From NCBI GenBank assembly GCA_900554305.1, contig USGV01000002.1, positions 33,462 to 97,461 on the forward strand: DNA of 64,000 nt. The letters run 5' to 3'. Under the pieces are notes generated by a model. The model was not told where the DNA came from and did not search any database. It saw nothing but the letters and a program-made list of their open reading frames with translations. The stretch comes from an uncultured Mycoplasmatota bacterium. GTDB taxonomy: Bacteria; Bacillota_I; Bacilli_A; RF39; UBA660. The translations under genes and the position numbers were made by a program. The first letter of the stretch is position 1. Each line of letters opens with the position of its first letter. Below are positions 8,989 to 18,816 of the stretch, piece by piece.

Positions 8989-9975
8989 ATGGAATGGAAG
9001 ATTGGTAATATTACTATAAAAAATCAAGTTGTTCTTGCTCCTATGGCAGGAATTTGTAATTCTGCTTTTCGTCGTATTTGTAAAGAGATGGGCTGTGGTC
9101 TTATTTATGCGGAAATGGTTAGTGATAAGGCCATTACTTTTCAAAATCAAAAAACTTTAGATATGTTATATATGACAGACGAGGAACGTCCTTTAGTACA
9201 ACAGATTTTTGGTAGTGATAAGGAATCCTTTGTGGAAGCTGCTAAATATATTTATGAGACAATGCGACCTGATATTATTGATATTAATATGGGGTGTCCC
9301 GTTCCTAAGGTGGCAGTTAGGGCTCAGGCTGGTAGTGCTCTTTTGAAAGACCCAGATAAGATTTATGAGATTGTTGCGGCTGTTGTTAAATCAGTACCTA
9401 TTCCGGTTACCGTTAAAATTCGTAGTGGATGGGATCAAAATCATATTAATGCTATTCAAGTTGCTAAAGTTATAGAATCTGCAGGGGCTTCTGCAATTTG
9501 TGTTCATCCTCGTACTCGGAGTCAAGGATATAGTGGTAAAGCCGATTGGTCTATTATAAAAGCTGTTAAAGCAGTAGTTTCTATTCCAGTTATTGGAAAT
9601 GGAGATATAAAAACACCAGAAGATGCTAAAAGGATGTTAGATGAAACTGGATGTGATGCTGTGATGATTGGTCGGGGGGTTTTAGGAAATCCTTGGCTTA
9701 TTAAAAATACTATTTCTTATTTAGAAACTAATTTTTATGATTCTGATATTTCTATAGATGATAAAATAGCTATGATTTTGCATCATTTAGATTATTTGAC
9801 TCATCTTAAAAGTGAGCATATTGCTACTTTGGAAATTAGAAACCATATTGGATGGTATTTAAAAGGAGTTCCTGGTGGTACGATAGTTAAAAATAAAATC
9901 TATCAAACAACTAAAATTCGTGATATAATTTCTATATTAAATGTATTTAAGGAGGAATTAGATGGCAAAAAGTAA
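8989..9975 (+). CDS. dusB: tRNA-dihydrouridine synthase DusB
   Basis: 328 residues from the ATG at 8989, with AAAGGAG at 8974-8980. FMN-dependent reduction of uridine to dihydrouridine in tRNA. Visible: [20 protein letters not shown] (flavin/substrate side), [11 protein letters not shown] with the catalytic cysteine, VKIRSGWD, the [19 protein letters not shown] block and IGNGDI...GRGVLGNPW for FMN phosphate. It overlaps the RDD gene by 14 bases and leads an operon dusB-RDD-lysS. Confidence 0.95.
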   Translation: MEWKIGNITIKNQVVLAPMAGICNSAFRRICKEMGCGLIYAEMVSDKAITFQNQKTLDMLYMTDEERPLVQQIFGSDKESFVEAAKYIYETMRPDIIDINMGCPVPKVAVRAQAGSALLKDPDKIYEIVAAVVKSVPIPVTVKIRSGWDQNHINAIQVAKVIESAGASAICVHPRTRSQGYSGKADWSIIKAVKAVVSIPVIGNGDIKTPEDAKRMLDETGCDAVMIGRGVLGNPWLIKNTISYLETNFYDSDISIDDKIAMILHHLDYLTHLKSEHIATLEIRNHIGWYLKGVPGGTIVKNKIYQTTKIRDIISILNVFKEELDGKK

Positions 9976-10693
9976 AAAAGTAGAAGAAGCATCAATCGTT
10001 GAAGAAGAAAATAAAAATACCAAGTCAAAGAAAAGAACAACTATTGAGAAAGTGGTAAAAGAAAAGCAACTCGAAAAAGCTTTGTTTATTCAAAGATTTG
10101 CTGCATTTATATTAGACGTTTTTATTGTATCTATGGTTGCGTCTATGATTGCATATCCTTTTTTAGATATGAATTCTATTGATAAATTGAGTGAATCTAG
10201 TACACAGATAGTAGAAGATTATATGAAACAAGAAATCAGTATTGAAGAATACACTAATGAAAGTATTAGTGTTAGTTATGAAATGGCAAGAAAACAAGGT
10301 ATCCTTTCTTTAATCACTATATTTTTGAATATTTTATATTTTGTGGTTTTTCAAATTAAAAATGATGGTCAAACTATTGGTAAAAAGTTACTAAAAATAA
10401 AAGTTAGCAGTAATGATGGAAATCAACTTACTATGAATCAGATGATTTTTAGATCTTTAATTATCAATTCCATTTTAATTGATATGGTAAATTTCTGTGT
10501 TTTATTATTTACTAATCAAATGGCTTATTTTTATGGTGTTGGTATTTTGAGTATGATTCAATTTACAATTATTGCAGCTAGTGGATTTATGGTTATGTTT
10601 AGTGAGAAAAGACAAGGTATTCATGATTTAATTGCTCATACTGATGTAGTTAAATGTGACTTAGTAAAGGAGATGGAAACATGCGAGAATTAA
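9962..10693 (+). CDS. RDD family membrane protein
   Basis: 243 residues, ATG at 9962 after AAGGAGG. A lysine/glutamate-rich cytoplasmic start (about 1-35) is followed by a first membrane segment beginning [14 protein letters not shown], matching the R-D pattern of RDD proteins. A loop of about 45 residues separates it from segments near 115-130, 165-190 and 195-215. [13 protein letters not shown] and the end [11 protein letters not shown] are family hallmarks. Function unknown for most members; some are linked to ion exchange. It overlaps dusB upstream and lysS downstream, so it is co-translated with housekeeping genes. Confidence 0.85.
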   Translation: MAKSKKVEEASIVEEENKNTKSKKRTTIEKVVKEKQLEKALFIQRFAAFILDVFIVSMVASMIAYPFLDMNSIDKLSESSTQIVEDYMKQEISIEEYTNESISVSYEMARKQGILSLITIFLNILYFVVFQIKNDGQTIGKKLLKIKVSSNDGNQLTMNQMIFRSLIINSILIDMVNFCVLLFTNQMAYFYGVGILSMIQFTIIAASGFMVMFSEKRQGIHDLIAHTDVVKCDLVKEMETCEN

Positions 10694-12162
10694 GTGAACA
10701 AGAGGTAGTAAGAAGAGAAAAGCTTAAAAATATTGAACATCCTTATCCAGAAAGATTTGAAGTTAATTATGAACTTTCTGATGCCAGTAATTTGGAAGAT
10801 GGCGTTACTGGTGTTAGAGTGGCTGGTCGTATTATTTTAATGAGAAAAATGGGTAAGATGAGCTTTTTAACTATTGGAGATATTAAAGGGAAAATTCAAA
10901 TTTCTGTTAAATTAGACATGATTGGAGAACAGGCATACCAAGAGTTTAAAGCAAATTATGATATTGGAGATTTTATAGGTGTAGAAGGTGAGACTTTTAC
11001 TACTCACACTGGAGAAAAAACAGTTCGTGCTAGTAGTATTACATTTTTAGGAAAAGCATTAAAACCATTACCAGAAAAATTCCATGGTGTTGAAGATGTT
11101 GAAACTATTTATCGTGAGAGATATTTAGATTTAATTATGAATGATGAATCAAAGAAGAAGTTTTTATTTAGAAGTCGCTTTATTCGTGAAATTAGAAATT
11201 ATTTAGATGAAGCAGGATATATTGAAATTGAAACTCCAATCTTAAATAACAAAGCTAGTGGAGCTGCCGCTAAACCTTTTATTACACATCACAATGCTTT
11301 AGATATTGATTTATATTTAAGAATTGCACCTGAGACATATTTAAAACGTGCTGTTGTAGGTGGATTTACTAAAGTATTTGAAATCGCTAGATGTTTTAGA
11401 AATGAAGGAATAGATGCTACTCATTTGCAAGATTTTACTATGATTGAAGGATATGCTGCTTTCTATAATTATAAAGACAATATGAAGTTTTTACGTGAGA
11501 TGCTTCAATCTATTATTATGAAATTATTTGGTACTTTAACTATTACAGTTGGTGACAAAGAAGTAGATTTAAGTGGAGAATGGGAAGCAGTTAGTTTTAG
11601 AGATTTAATTTTACGTTATAGTGATATAGATATTAAACTTTATGATACTAAGGAAAAATTATTAGAAAAAATTAAAGAAGAGAAAATCGAAATTGATAGT
11701 GAAACACCACTTGAAAATTTAGGTTACGGTAATTTAGTGGATCAATTATATAAGAAAGTTGCAAGAGTACATATTGTAAATCCTATTTTCTTAACTGAAC
11801 ACCCAATTAGTTTGAGTCCTCTTGCTCGTGCTAATGATGAGGATCCTACTATTACTGATCGTTTTCAATTAGTTATTAATGGTGCAGAGATTATTAATGC
11901 TTATTCAGAACTTGTTGATCCACAGGAGCAGGCTCGTCGTTTAGAAGAACAAGCAAAATTAAAAGCTCAAGGTGATGAAGAGGCTATGCCGATGGATCAT
12001 GATTATATTTCTGCTATGGAATGTGGTATGCCACCGATTAGTGGATGGGGAATGGGAATTGATCGTGTAGTTCAAATTTTAACTAATTCTCAAAATATTA
12101 AAGATGTTATTTTGTTCCCATTAATGAGACCAATTAATGAACAAGAAGAAGACTTAGATTAG
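10681..12162 (+). CDS. lysS: lysyl-tRNA synthetase, class II
   Basis: 493 residues, ATG at 10681 overlapping the RDD gene by 13 bases. An N-terminal OB-fold anticodon domain (about 45-130, with VAGRIILMRKMGKMSFL) precedes the class II core. Motif 2 is FEIARCFRNEGID with HLQDFTMIEGYAA, and motif 3 is GWGMGIDRVVQILTN near the end. Normal length. A terminator follows. Confidence 0.96.
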   Translation: MRELSEQEVVRREKLKNIEHPYPERFEVNYELSDASNLEDGVTGVRVAGRIILMRKMGKMSFLTIGDIKGKIQISVKLDMIGEQAYQEFKANYDIGDFIGVEGETFTTHTGEKTVRASSITFLGKALKPLPEKFHGVEDVETIYRERYLDLIMNDESKKKFLFRSRFIREIRNYLDEAGYIEIETPILNNKASGAAAKPFITHHNALDIDLYLRIAPETYLKRAVVGGFTKVFEIARCFRNEGIDATHLQDFTMIEGYAAFYNYKDNMKFLREMLQSIIMKLFGTLTITVGDKEVDLSGEWEAVSFRDLILRYSDIDIKLYDTKEKLLEKIKEEKIEIDSETPLENLGYGNLVDQLYKKVARVHIVNPIFLTEHPISLSPLARANDEDPTITDRFQLVINGAEIINAYSELVDPQEQARRLEEQAKLKAQGDEEAMPMDHDYISAMECGMPPISGWGMGIDRVVQILTNSQNIKDVILFPLMRPINEQEEDLD

Positions 12163-12175
12163 AGTCTTTTTTCTT
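12149..12175 (+). terminator. intrinsic terminator after lysS
   Basis: AAGACT (12149-12154) pairs with AGTCTT (12163-12168) across an 8-nt loop spanning the stop codon, followed by a T run. Confidence 0.7.
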
Positions 12176-12215
12176 TGTTTTTCACTAAATTTTCATAAAA
12201 AAAATAGTCAAATGC

Positions 12216-12244
12216 TTGTAAAAAATTTCCTATGTCAGTATAAT
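12216..12244 (+). promoter_or_regulatory. promoter for the YfcC-like gene
   Basis: TTGTAA (12216-12221), 17-bp spacer, TATAAT (12239-12244), 18 bp before the start codon, so the leader is short. Confidence 0.65.
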
Positions 12245-12262
12245 GATAATGGGAGGTTAATT

Positions 12263-13777
12263 ATGAAGAAACATAATACATTTAAAGTCGTTCTTATTAC
12301 ACTATTAGTGTTCATGTTACTTACTTGGATATTACCAGCTGCTTATTATTCAGGTAGTTACGTTGATCAAGGACGCATTCAAATGGGACTATTTGATTTA
12401 TTTAATTATCCTGTTACAGCAATTTCATATTTTGGTTATATTGCAGCCTTTATATTAGTTGTTGGTGGTTTCTATGGTGTGCTAAACAAGATTGGTGCAT
12501 ACCGTACAATGTTAGATAAATTAAAAGTTGCATTTAAGGGTAAAGAAGTAGTTGTTCTATCTATTATGATGGTACTTATTGCTCTTCTTACATCTATTTG
12601 TGGGTTACAACTTGGCTTAATTATTTTCTATCCAATGTTAGTATCTTTGATATTACTTATGGGATTTGATAAAATCGTAGCTGCACTTACTATTGTTGGT
12701 TCTACTATGATTGGTATGTTAGGTACTACTTTCGGATATAATAATACTGGTATTATTCCTAGTATTTTAGGTAATGAATTTACTGATGGTATGTTACCTA
12801 AATGTATTCTATTATTTTTAGGTTTGGTATTATTAATTGTAAATACTATTTTATATATCAAAAAGTCAAAGAAGAGTGATAAAAAAGCTAATGTAAAAAA
12901 AGTTACTGCTAAAGAAGAAAAGAAAACTTCGAAAACTAAATCTTCTAAAAATACAAAAGCAGCTGTAAAAGAAGAAGAAGTAGTTGTAGTTACAGAAGAT
13001 CAAGCAGAGGAAGATTCTTATATCCCTGCTACAGTTGCTGGTAAAAAACATATTGTTTGGCCATTAGCTGTTATTTTATCTGTAATCTTTATTATCTTAG
13101 TACTAGCATTTATTTCATGGTCTGGAGCCTTTGGTCTTACTGCTATGGATGAAGCTACTACAGCAGTTACTGGATTTGAAGTGTTTGGATTTGCTTTATT
13201 TGGTAAATTGTTAGGTACTATCAATGCTTTTGGATCTTGGACTTTAATTGATTTAGTAGTTGTATTAATGGTATTCATGTTTATCTTAGCTTTAATTTAT
13301 AAAGTTAAATTTGATGAATTAGTAGATGGTTTTGTTAATGGTGCTAAACGTGCGTTAGGACCTGCAGTAATCGCTATTATGATTTATACTATTTTAGTAA
13401 TTACTACTTATCATCCATTCCAATTAGTTATTTATAAAGCAATTTTAGGAATCACTGATGGATTTAATGTATTTACTACATTTATTGTAGCAATTTTATC
13501 TGCATTATTTAATGGAGATGCAGCTTATGTATTCCAAAGCTCTTTACCATATTTAGCTAGTATTGTGACAAATGCTGATAACTATCCAATAATAGCAGTT
13601 GTATATCAAGCAGCTTATGGATTGACTATGTTAGTTGCTCCAACTAGTTTAGTTTTAATGGGTATGTTATCTTACTTGAAAGTTCCATATTCTAAATGGT
13701 TTAAAGCAATTTGGAAATTAGTATTAGAATTATTAGTTGTATTATTAATCGTATTTACAATTTTAATTTTAATCTAA
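12263..13777 (+). CDS. YfcC-family (DcuC-like) membrane transporter
   Basis: 504 residues from the ATG at 12263 with GGGAGG upstream. The start (LLTWILPAAYYSG, then GLFDLF and ILVVGGFYGVLNKIGA) matches the YfcC/C4-dicarboxylate anaerobic carrier family of polytopic transporters. About ten or more membrane segments are visible. A central hydrophilic loop (roughly residues 195-260) is dominated by lysine and then glutamate. That loop is unusually long for the family and ends in an acidic stretch. Substrate cannot be told from sequence; peptides, amino acids or dicarboxylates are all possible. Single-gene unit with its own promoter and terminator. Confidence 0.75.
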   Translation: MKKHNTFKVVLITLLVFMLLTWILPAAYYSGSYVDQGRIQMGLFDLFNYPVTAISYFGYIAAFILVVGGFYGVLNKIGAYRTMLDKLKVAFKGKEVVVLSIMMVLIALLTSICGLQLGLIIFYPMLVSLILLMGFDKIVAALTIVGSTMIGMLGTTFGYNNTGIIPSILGNEFTDGMLPKCILLFLGLVLLIVNTILYIKKSKKSDKKANVKKVTAKEEKKTSKTKSSKNTKAAVKEEEVVVVTEDQAEEDSYIPATVAGKKHIVWPLAVILSVIFIILVLAFISWSGAFGLTAMDEATTAVTGFEVFGFALFGKLLGTINAFGSWTLIDLVVVLMVFMFILALIYKVKFDELVDGFVNGAKRALGPAVIAIMIYTILVITTYHPFQLVIYKAILGITDGFNVFTTFIVAILSALFNGDAAYVFQSSLPYLASIVTNADNYPIIAVVYQAAYGLTMLVAPTSLVLMGMLSYLKVPYSKWFKAIWKLVLELLVVLLIVFTILILI

Positions 13778-13780
13778 CAG

Positions 13781-13805
13781 AAAGAGCCGTAAGGCTCTTT
13801 TTTTG
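13781..13805 (+). terminator. intrinsic terminator
   Basis: AAAGAGCC (13781-13788), loop GTAA, GGCTCTTT (13793-13800), then four more T. Confidence 0.92.
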
Positions 13806-13877
13806 TCTTTTTTTTGGGTACTCTATTTCTTGAATCTAATCTTTCTTATTTCTAAAATAGATATAGGAGATGATTAT

Positions 13878-16103
13878 ATGTTTTCAAAATTTACAGAAGA
13901 TGCTCAAAAAATATTGATTATGTCAAAAAGAGAGATGCAAGAATTAAAACATCCATATGTTAGCAGTGAACATTTATTGCTATCTATTTTACATTATGCT
14001 AATAAAAACTTTTTATCTTTTTTAGAACAATATAACCTTACATATTCTTCTTTTAAAAATAAATTGATAGATGTTATAGGAATGGGGAGTAAACAAACAA
14101 AATGGTTTTTATATACACCTCTTTTAAAAAAAATTATTGAGAATGCAATTTTGGATAGTAAAGATGAAAATACGGATGTTAGTGTGGAACAATTGTTTTT
14201 ATCTTTGTTAGAAGAAGGAGAAGGCGTTGCTAATAGAATAATGATGAGTATGGATATAGATTTGGATAGCTTATATGAACAGTTTTCTAATCAATTGATT
14301 CGTGAAGGAAAATCTATATCTACTAAATTGGCAATAGAGGATTTTGCTGTTGATTTTACAGAAGAAGCTAGAAACGGTAATTTTGATCCTGTTATTGGTA
14401 GAGATGAAGAAATTTGTCATATGATAGAGATATTGTTACGGAGAAAGAAATGTAATCCTTTGCTTATTGGTGATGCTGGTGTTGGAAAGACTGCTTTGGT
14501 AGAAGAATTAGCTAGAAGAATTGTTTTGGGACTTGTTCCTAATGAACTTAAAAACATGAGAATTTTAAGTGTTGCAATTTCATCCTTAGTTGCTGGTACT
14601 AAATATAGGGGAGAATTTGAGGAGAGAATTAATAAAATGATTGAAGAATTAGAACAGGCTCCTAATATTATTTTATTTATTGATGAAATTCACACTATCA
14701 TTGGTGCTGGTGGGGCTGAAGGGGCTATTGATGCGTCTAATATCTTAAAACCTTATTTAGCTAGAGGAAAGATTAAAGTTATTGGAGCGACAACAAAACT
14801 TGAATATATGAAATTTTTAGAAGGTGATAAGGCTTTTGATCGAAGATTTCAAAAGATTATTATAGAAGAACCTAATTTGGAAAATGTTAAATCTATTCTT
14901 TTACATCTAAAAGAGATTTATGAAAATTTCTATGGAATTATATTAACTGATGATATTTTGTTTTCTGTTGCAGAGTTATCTGAAAGATATATATCTAATG
15001 GCAAGCAACCGGATAAAGCGATAGACTTATTAGATGAGTCTTGTTCTAAATTGGTTAGTATGAATACTTTAACAAATAAAAAAGTTCAACAGTTGCAGTT
15101 GGAACTTAGCGAAATTATAGAGTCTAAAAATAAGTATATCGTGGAACATAATTTTAAAGAAGCAACTTTGTTACGTGAGAAAGAGCATTTTTTACAGTCT
15201 AAAATTAATCGTTTGTTAGTTAAATCTCAGACATCATTAAAGCCTACTTTATCTATTGATGTTATTTATGATGTTATTTATTCTAAGACTAAAATTCCAA
15301 TTAAGAAGATACTTAATTTAAATTCAGAAAGTTTGAAAAGAGAGTTAGAAAGAGTTGTATTAGGTCAAGATGAAGCTGTTTCTATTTTGTCAAAGACGAT
15401 TTTTTCTAGGTCTCATGACAGAAAAACTCCTAAAAGTTTTCTTCTTGTTGGGAAAAGTGGGTTGGGAAAAACTTTATTAGTACGAAAATTTGCAAACTTA
15501 CTTTATCCTAAAGATGCTTTTATAAAATTAGATATGAGCGAGTATAGAGATTCTAATTCTGTTTCTAAAATATTAGGCTCTCCTCCTGGCTATGTTGGAT
15601 ATCAAGATAAGAATACTGTTTTAGAAAAAATTAAAATGCATTCTTATTCTGTTTTGTTATTGGATGAAGTAGAGAAGTCTCATCCTAGTGTTTTGAAGTT
15701 GTTTTTACAAGTGTTAGATGATGGAGTTATGACTACAGCTTATGGAGATACAGTAGATTTTTCTAATGTTGTTATTTTTATGACTTCTAATTTAGGTAGT
15801 TCTAAAGAATCCCTTGGCTTCTTAGAAAATGATAAAAGTTTTATAAAAAAAGATCTTAAAGATTTTTTTGGTCCTGAGCTTATCAATAGAATCGATGCTA
15901 TCCTATACTTTTATCCTTTTTCTTCTGATGTTATTGATAAAGTTATCTTGCAAAAGATTCGTAATAAGTTTTCAGATATTAGTTTAGAGCAGACTAAATC
16001 TATATTAAAGGAAATTAAGAAAAACTGTCAGTATCAGGAATATGGTGCTAGAAAAATTGATAAATTATTAGAACAAATAGATTTAAATACAGTTTATAAA
16101 TAA
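13878..16103 (+). CDS. clpC: AAA+ unfoldase ClpC
   Basis: 741 residues from the ATG at 13878, with TAGGAGATG upstream. Clp N-terminal repeat domain (about 1-140, starting FTEDAQKILIMSKREM), D1 with Walker A GDAGVGKT and Walker B ILFIDEIHTIIGAGGA, a middle domain with helical coiled coil (about 410-460), then D2 with GKSGLGKT and LLLDEVEKSHP. It works with ClpP and adaptors in protein quality control. Shorter than typical ClpC (about 810) and the ctsR-mcsA-mcsB genes that normally precede it are missing, so the McsB/CtsR route may be absent or located elsewhere. Confidence 0.9.
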   Translation: MFSKFTEDAQKILIMSKREMQELKHPYVSSEHLLLSILHYANKNFLSFLEQYNLTYSSFKNKLIDVIGMGSKQTKWFLYTPLLKKIIENAILDSKDENTDVSVEQLFLSLLEEGEGVANRIMMSMDIDLDSLYEQFSNQLIREGKSISTKLAIEDFAVDFTEEARNGNFDPVIGRDEEICHMIEILLRRKKCNPLLIGDAGVGKTALVEELARRIVLGLVPNELKNMRILSVAISSLVAGTKYRGEFEERINKMIEELEQAPNIILFIDEIHTIIGAGGAEGAIDASNILKPYLARGKIKVIGATTKLEYMKFLEGDKAFDRRFQKIIIEEPNLENVKSILLHLKEIYENFYGIILTDDILFSVAELSERYISNGKQPDKAIDLLDESCSKLVSMNTLTNKKVQQLQLELSEIIESKNKYIVEHNFKEATLLREKEHFLQSKINRLLVKSQTSLKPTLSIDVIYDVIYSKTKIPIKKILNLNSESLKRELERVVLGQDEAVSILSKTIFSRSHDRKTPKSFLLVGKSGLGKTLLVRKFANLLYPKDAFIKLDMSEYRDSNSVSKILGSPPGYVGYQDKNTVLEKIKMHSYSVLLLDEVEKSHPSVLKLFLQVLDDGVMTTAYGDTVDFSNVVIFMTSNLGSSKESLGFLENDKSFIKKDLKDFFGPELINRIDAILYFYPFSSDVIDKVILQKIRNKFSDISLEQTKSILKEIKKNCQYQEYGARKIDKLLEQIDLNTVYK

Positions 16104-16119
16104 AAATCTGTATTTTTTC
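16085..16119 (+). terminator. intrinsic terminator after clpC
   Basis: AAATACAG (16085-16092) pairs with CTGTATTT (16108-16115) over a 15-nt loop that includes the clpC stop, then T residues. Confidence 0.65.
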
Positions 16120-16155
16120 TATTTTGTGTATGATATACTAGTAGTAGGTGATTTT

Positions 16156-17544
16156 ATGCAATTATATAATACTTTAACAAGAAAAATTGAAGAATTTGTT
16201 CCTCATGAAGAAGGAAAAGTAAAGTTGTATACCTGTGGGCCTACTGTATATCATTATGCACATATTGGTAATATTCGTAATTATATAGGACATGATGTTT
16301 TAGATAAGACATTACGCTTTCTTGGGTATGAGGTTACTAGGGCTATGAATATTACAGATGTTGGTCATTTAACAAGTGATTCTGATTCTGGGGAAGATAA
16401 GATGGAAGTTGCTCGTAAAAGAGAACATAAGTCAGCAATGGAGATTGCTAAGTTTTATACAGATGCCTTTTTTGAAGATTTTCGTTTAGTTAATTGTAAA
16501 ATGCCTGAAATTGTATCTCCTGCTACTGATAATATTGATGAATATATAAAGATTATTTCTACTTTAATCGATAAGGGATATGCTTATTTATCTGGTGGTA
16601 ATGTTTATTTTGATACTACTAAGTTATCAGATTATTATGTTTTAACTAATCATCAAGAGGATAATATGGTAGTAGGCGCTAGAGAAGGCGTAGAAGAAGA
16701 CAGTAATAAGAAGAATCAAGCTGACTTTGTTTTATGGTTTACTACTAGTAAATTTGAAAATCATGAATTGTTATGGGACTCTCCATGGGGACGTGGTTAT
16801 CCTGGGTGGCATATTGAGTGTAGCGGTATTTCTATCAAATATTTAGGTGAGTATCTTGATATTCATGGAGGTGGAGTTGATAATATTTTTCCACATCATA
16901 CAAATGAAATTGCTCAAAGTGAATCTTATTTAGGACATCCATGGTGTAAGTATTGGTTTCATAACGAACATCTATTAGATGAAACAGGTAAAATGAGTAA
17001 GTCTAATGGAGCTATTTTAACAGTTACTGCTTTAAAAGAAAAAGGGTATGACCCTTTAGCATTTCGTTTTATGTGTTTGAATTCTCATTATAGAAAGCAA
17101 TTAGTATTTTCTTATGAAGCATTAGATCAAGCTTCTGTTACTTTGAGAAAATTGCGCAATCGTATTTCTTCTGTTTTTGAGAATGGAGAAGAGGATAAAG
17201 AATTAATAGAGCAATATCGTAATAAATTTATGTTAGACTTATCAGATGATTTGAATACTGCTAATGCACTTTCTGTTTTATATGAAGTTTTAAAAGATGA
17301 TCAGCTTTCTGGAAAGAGTAAACTTTCTTTAATTCGTGAGTTTGATCAAGTGTTATCTTTAGATTTAATTCAAGAAAAGAAGGCGGTTGCTAACGAGGCT
17401 TATATATTGGAGCAAATAGAAAAAAGAGCAGAGGCTAAACGTAATAAGGATTTTGTATTGGCTGATTCTATTCGTGATGAATTATTAAAAGAAGGAATTC
17501 GCTTAATTGATAGTAGAGAAGGAACTACTTATGAGCTTCTTTAG
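16156..17544 (+). CDS. cysS: cysteinyl-tRNA synthetase
   Basis: 462 residues from the ATG at 16156 after GTAGGTGAT. Class I synthetase: LYTCGPTVYHYAHIGNIRNY contains the zinc cysteine and the HIGN signature; GWHIECSGI and HGGGVDNIFPHHTNEIAQSE supply further zinc and cysteine-site ligands; KMSKS appears in DETGKMSKSNG. Normal length. It precedes mrnC and rlmB, the usual Firmicutes order. Confidence 0.97.
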   Translation: MQLYNTLTRKIEEFVPHEEGKVKLYTCGPTVYHYAHIGNIRNYIGHDVLDKTLRFLGYEVTRAMNITDVGHLTSDSDSGEDKMEVARKREHKSAMEIAKFYTDAFFEDFRLVNCKMPEIVSPATDNIDEYIKIISTLIDKGYAYLSGGNVYFDTTKLSDYYVLTNHQEDNMVVGAREGVEEDSNKKNQADFVLWFTTSKFENHELLWDSPWGRGYPGWHIECSGISIKYLGEYLDIHGGGVDNIFPHHTNEIAQSESYLGHPWCKYWFHNEHLLDETGKMSKSNGAILTVTALKEKGYDPLAFRFMCLNSHYRKQLVFSYEALDQASVTLRKLRNRISSVFENGEEDKELIEQYRNKFMLDLSDDLNTANALSVLYEVLKDDQLSGKSKLSLIREFDQVLSLDLIQEKKAVANEAYILEQIEKRAEAKRNKDFVLADSIRDELLKEGIRLIDSREGTTYELL

Positions 17545-17581
17545 TAGGGATATGTATAAATAATAAATATTATTAGTGTAT

Positions 17582-17636
17582 AAAGAACGAGCTTCTCTTA
17601 TTATTAGTATGAGTTGAAGTGTTGTTCTTTTTCTAT
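17582..17636 (+). terminator. terminator-like hairpin after cysS
   Basis: AAAGAAC (17582-17588) pairs with GTTCTTT (17624-17630), and CTTC (17592-17595) with GAAG (17616-17619), with a small internal loop between, then T residues. The rest of this 190-base gap up to the mrnC start shows no other clear element. Confidence 0.55.
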
Positions 17637-17732
17637 TATTTTGTTTATTAGTAATAGTCTTTTGATATATAGATGGTTTGAACATATGAATTATTATGAT
17701 AATCATTTATTTTTGTAATGGTGGTGATTTTT

Positions 17733-18116
17733 TTGAAAGTAATAGAAATTAATTCTTTAGTTCTTGCTTATTTAGGTGATACTATTTATGAGAATTATGT
17801 ACGTAAATTTTTAATTCGTCGAGGAATTGCTCATGTAGATGAATTACAGAAGGAAGCTGTAAAGTATGTTAGTGCAAAAAGTCAGGCTGCATATTTGAAG
17901 AAAATGATAAATGTCAATTTTTTGTCAGATGAAGAGATGGATATTGTAAAGAGAGCTAGAAATTATAAGACGACGTCACATCCTAAAAATTGTGATATTG
18001 TAACATATAAATATGCGACTGGGTTGGAGGCGTTAATTGGCTATTTAGATTTAGATAATAAGAGAGATAGAATTGATATGATTATGAAATTTATTTTGGA
18101 GGATAGTGTATGTTAG
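17733..18116 (+). CDS. mrnC: Mini-ribonuclease III
   Basis: 127 residues from a TTG at 17733, preferred because GGTGGTGAT (17721-17729) lies just upstream; an ATG at 17718 would precede that site. Mini-RNase III is an RNase III catalytic domain without the dsRNA-binding domain, maturing 23S rRNA. Visible: NSLVLAYLGDTIYENYVRKF with the catalytic Asp, a KYVSAKSQA segment, and the C-terminal TGLEALIGYLDL with catalytic Glu. Overlaps rlmB by 7 bases. Confidence 0.92.
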   Translation: MKVIEINSLVLAYLGDTIYENYVRKFLIRRGIAHVDELQKEAVKYVSAKSQAAYLKKMINVNFLSDEEMDIVKRARNYKTTSHPKNCDIVTYKYATGLEALIGYLDLDNKRDRIDMIMKFILEDSVC

Positions 18117-18808
18117 TATATGGTAGAAATGTTGCTTTAGAAGTATTAAAAAAACCAAAGAATGTTCAAAAAGTATTATTACAGGATGGCTTTGATGATA
18201 AAAAGATTCTTGCTTTGTTAGAGAAGAGTAAAATTCCGGTTTTTATTAAGCCAAAAAAGGAAATTGATCATTTGGCAGAAGGCGTTCATCAAGGTATAAT
18301 TCTATATGTTCGAGATTACCAATATTATCCACTAGCAGATGTTGTTAATGAAGATGCTTCTTTCTTAGTTATTTTAGATCATTTAGAAGATCCACATAAT
18401 TTTGGGGCAATTATTCGTACCTGTGAAGCGGCTGGAGTTGATGGTATTATTATTCCTAAAGATAGACAAGTACAAGTAAATGCAACTGTTATGAAAACTA
18501 GTGTTGGAACGCTTGACACTATGAAAGTTTCTCGGGTTGCTAATTTGTCTTCAACTATTGATTATCTTAAGAAAAATGATTTTTGGGTTGTTGGCACTGC
18601 TTTAGAAGATAGTGTCGATTATCGAAGTATTGATTATTCAGGAAAAATTGCTTTAGTTATCGGAAATGAAGGAGCGGGAATTTCTGAATTGGTTAGGAAA
18701 AAATGTGATTTTATAGCAAAAATTCCAATGTATGGTACTACTAATAGTCTTAATGCTTCTGTTGCTAGTGGAATAATGATTTATGAGGTGATTCGAAATA
18801 GAAAGTAG
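18110..18808 (+). CDS. rlmB: 23S rRNA 2'-O-ribose methyltransferase RlmB (SpoU family)
   Basis: 232 residues, ATG at 18110 with GGAGGATAG upstream, overlapping mrnC. Substrate-binding domain (about 1-70, starting VYGRNVALEVL) then the SPOUT trefoil-knot domain with LDHLEDPHNFGAIIRTCEAAG, VIGNEGAGIS and NSLNASVASGIMIYE, the three SpoU motifs. Predicted to methylate 23S rRNA (Gm2251-type). Normal length. Confidence 0.93.
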   Translation: MLVYGRNVALEVLKKPKNVQKVLLQDGFDDKKILALLEKSKIPVFIKPKKEIDHLAEGVHQGIILYVRDYQYYPLADVVNEDASFLVILDHLEDPHNFGAIIRTCEAAGVDGIIIPKDRQVQVNATVMKTSVGTLDTMKVSRVANLSSTIDYLKKNDFWVVGTALEDSVDYRSIDYSGKIALVIGNEGAGISELVRKKCDFIAKIPMYGTTNSLNASVASGIMIYEVIRNRK

Positions 18809-18816
18809 ATGATATT

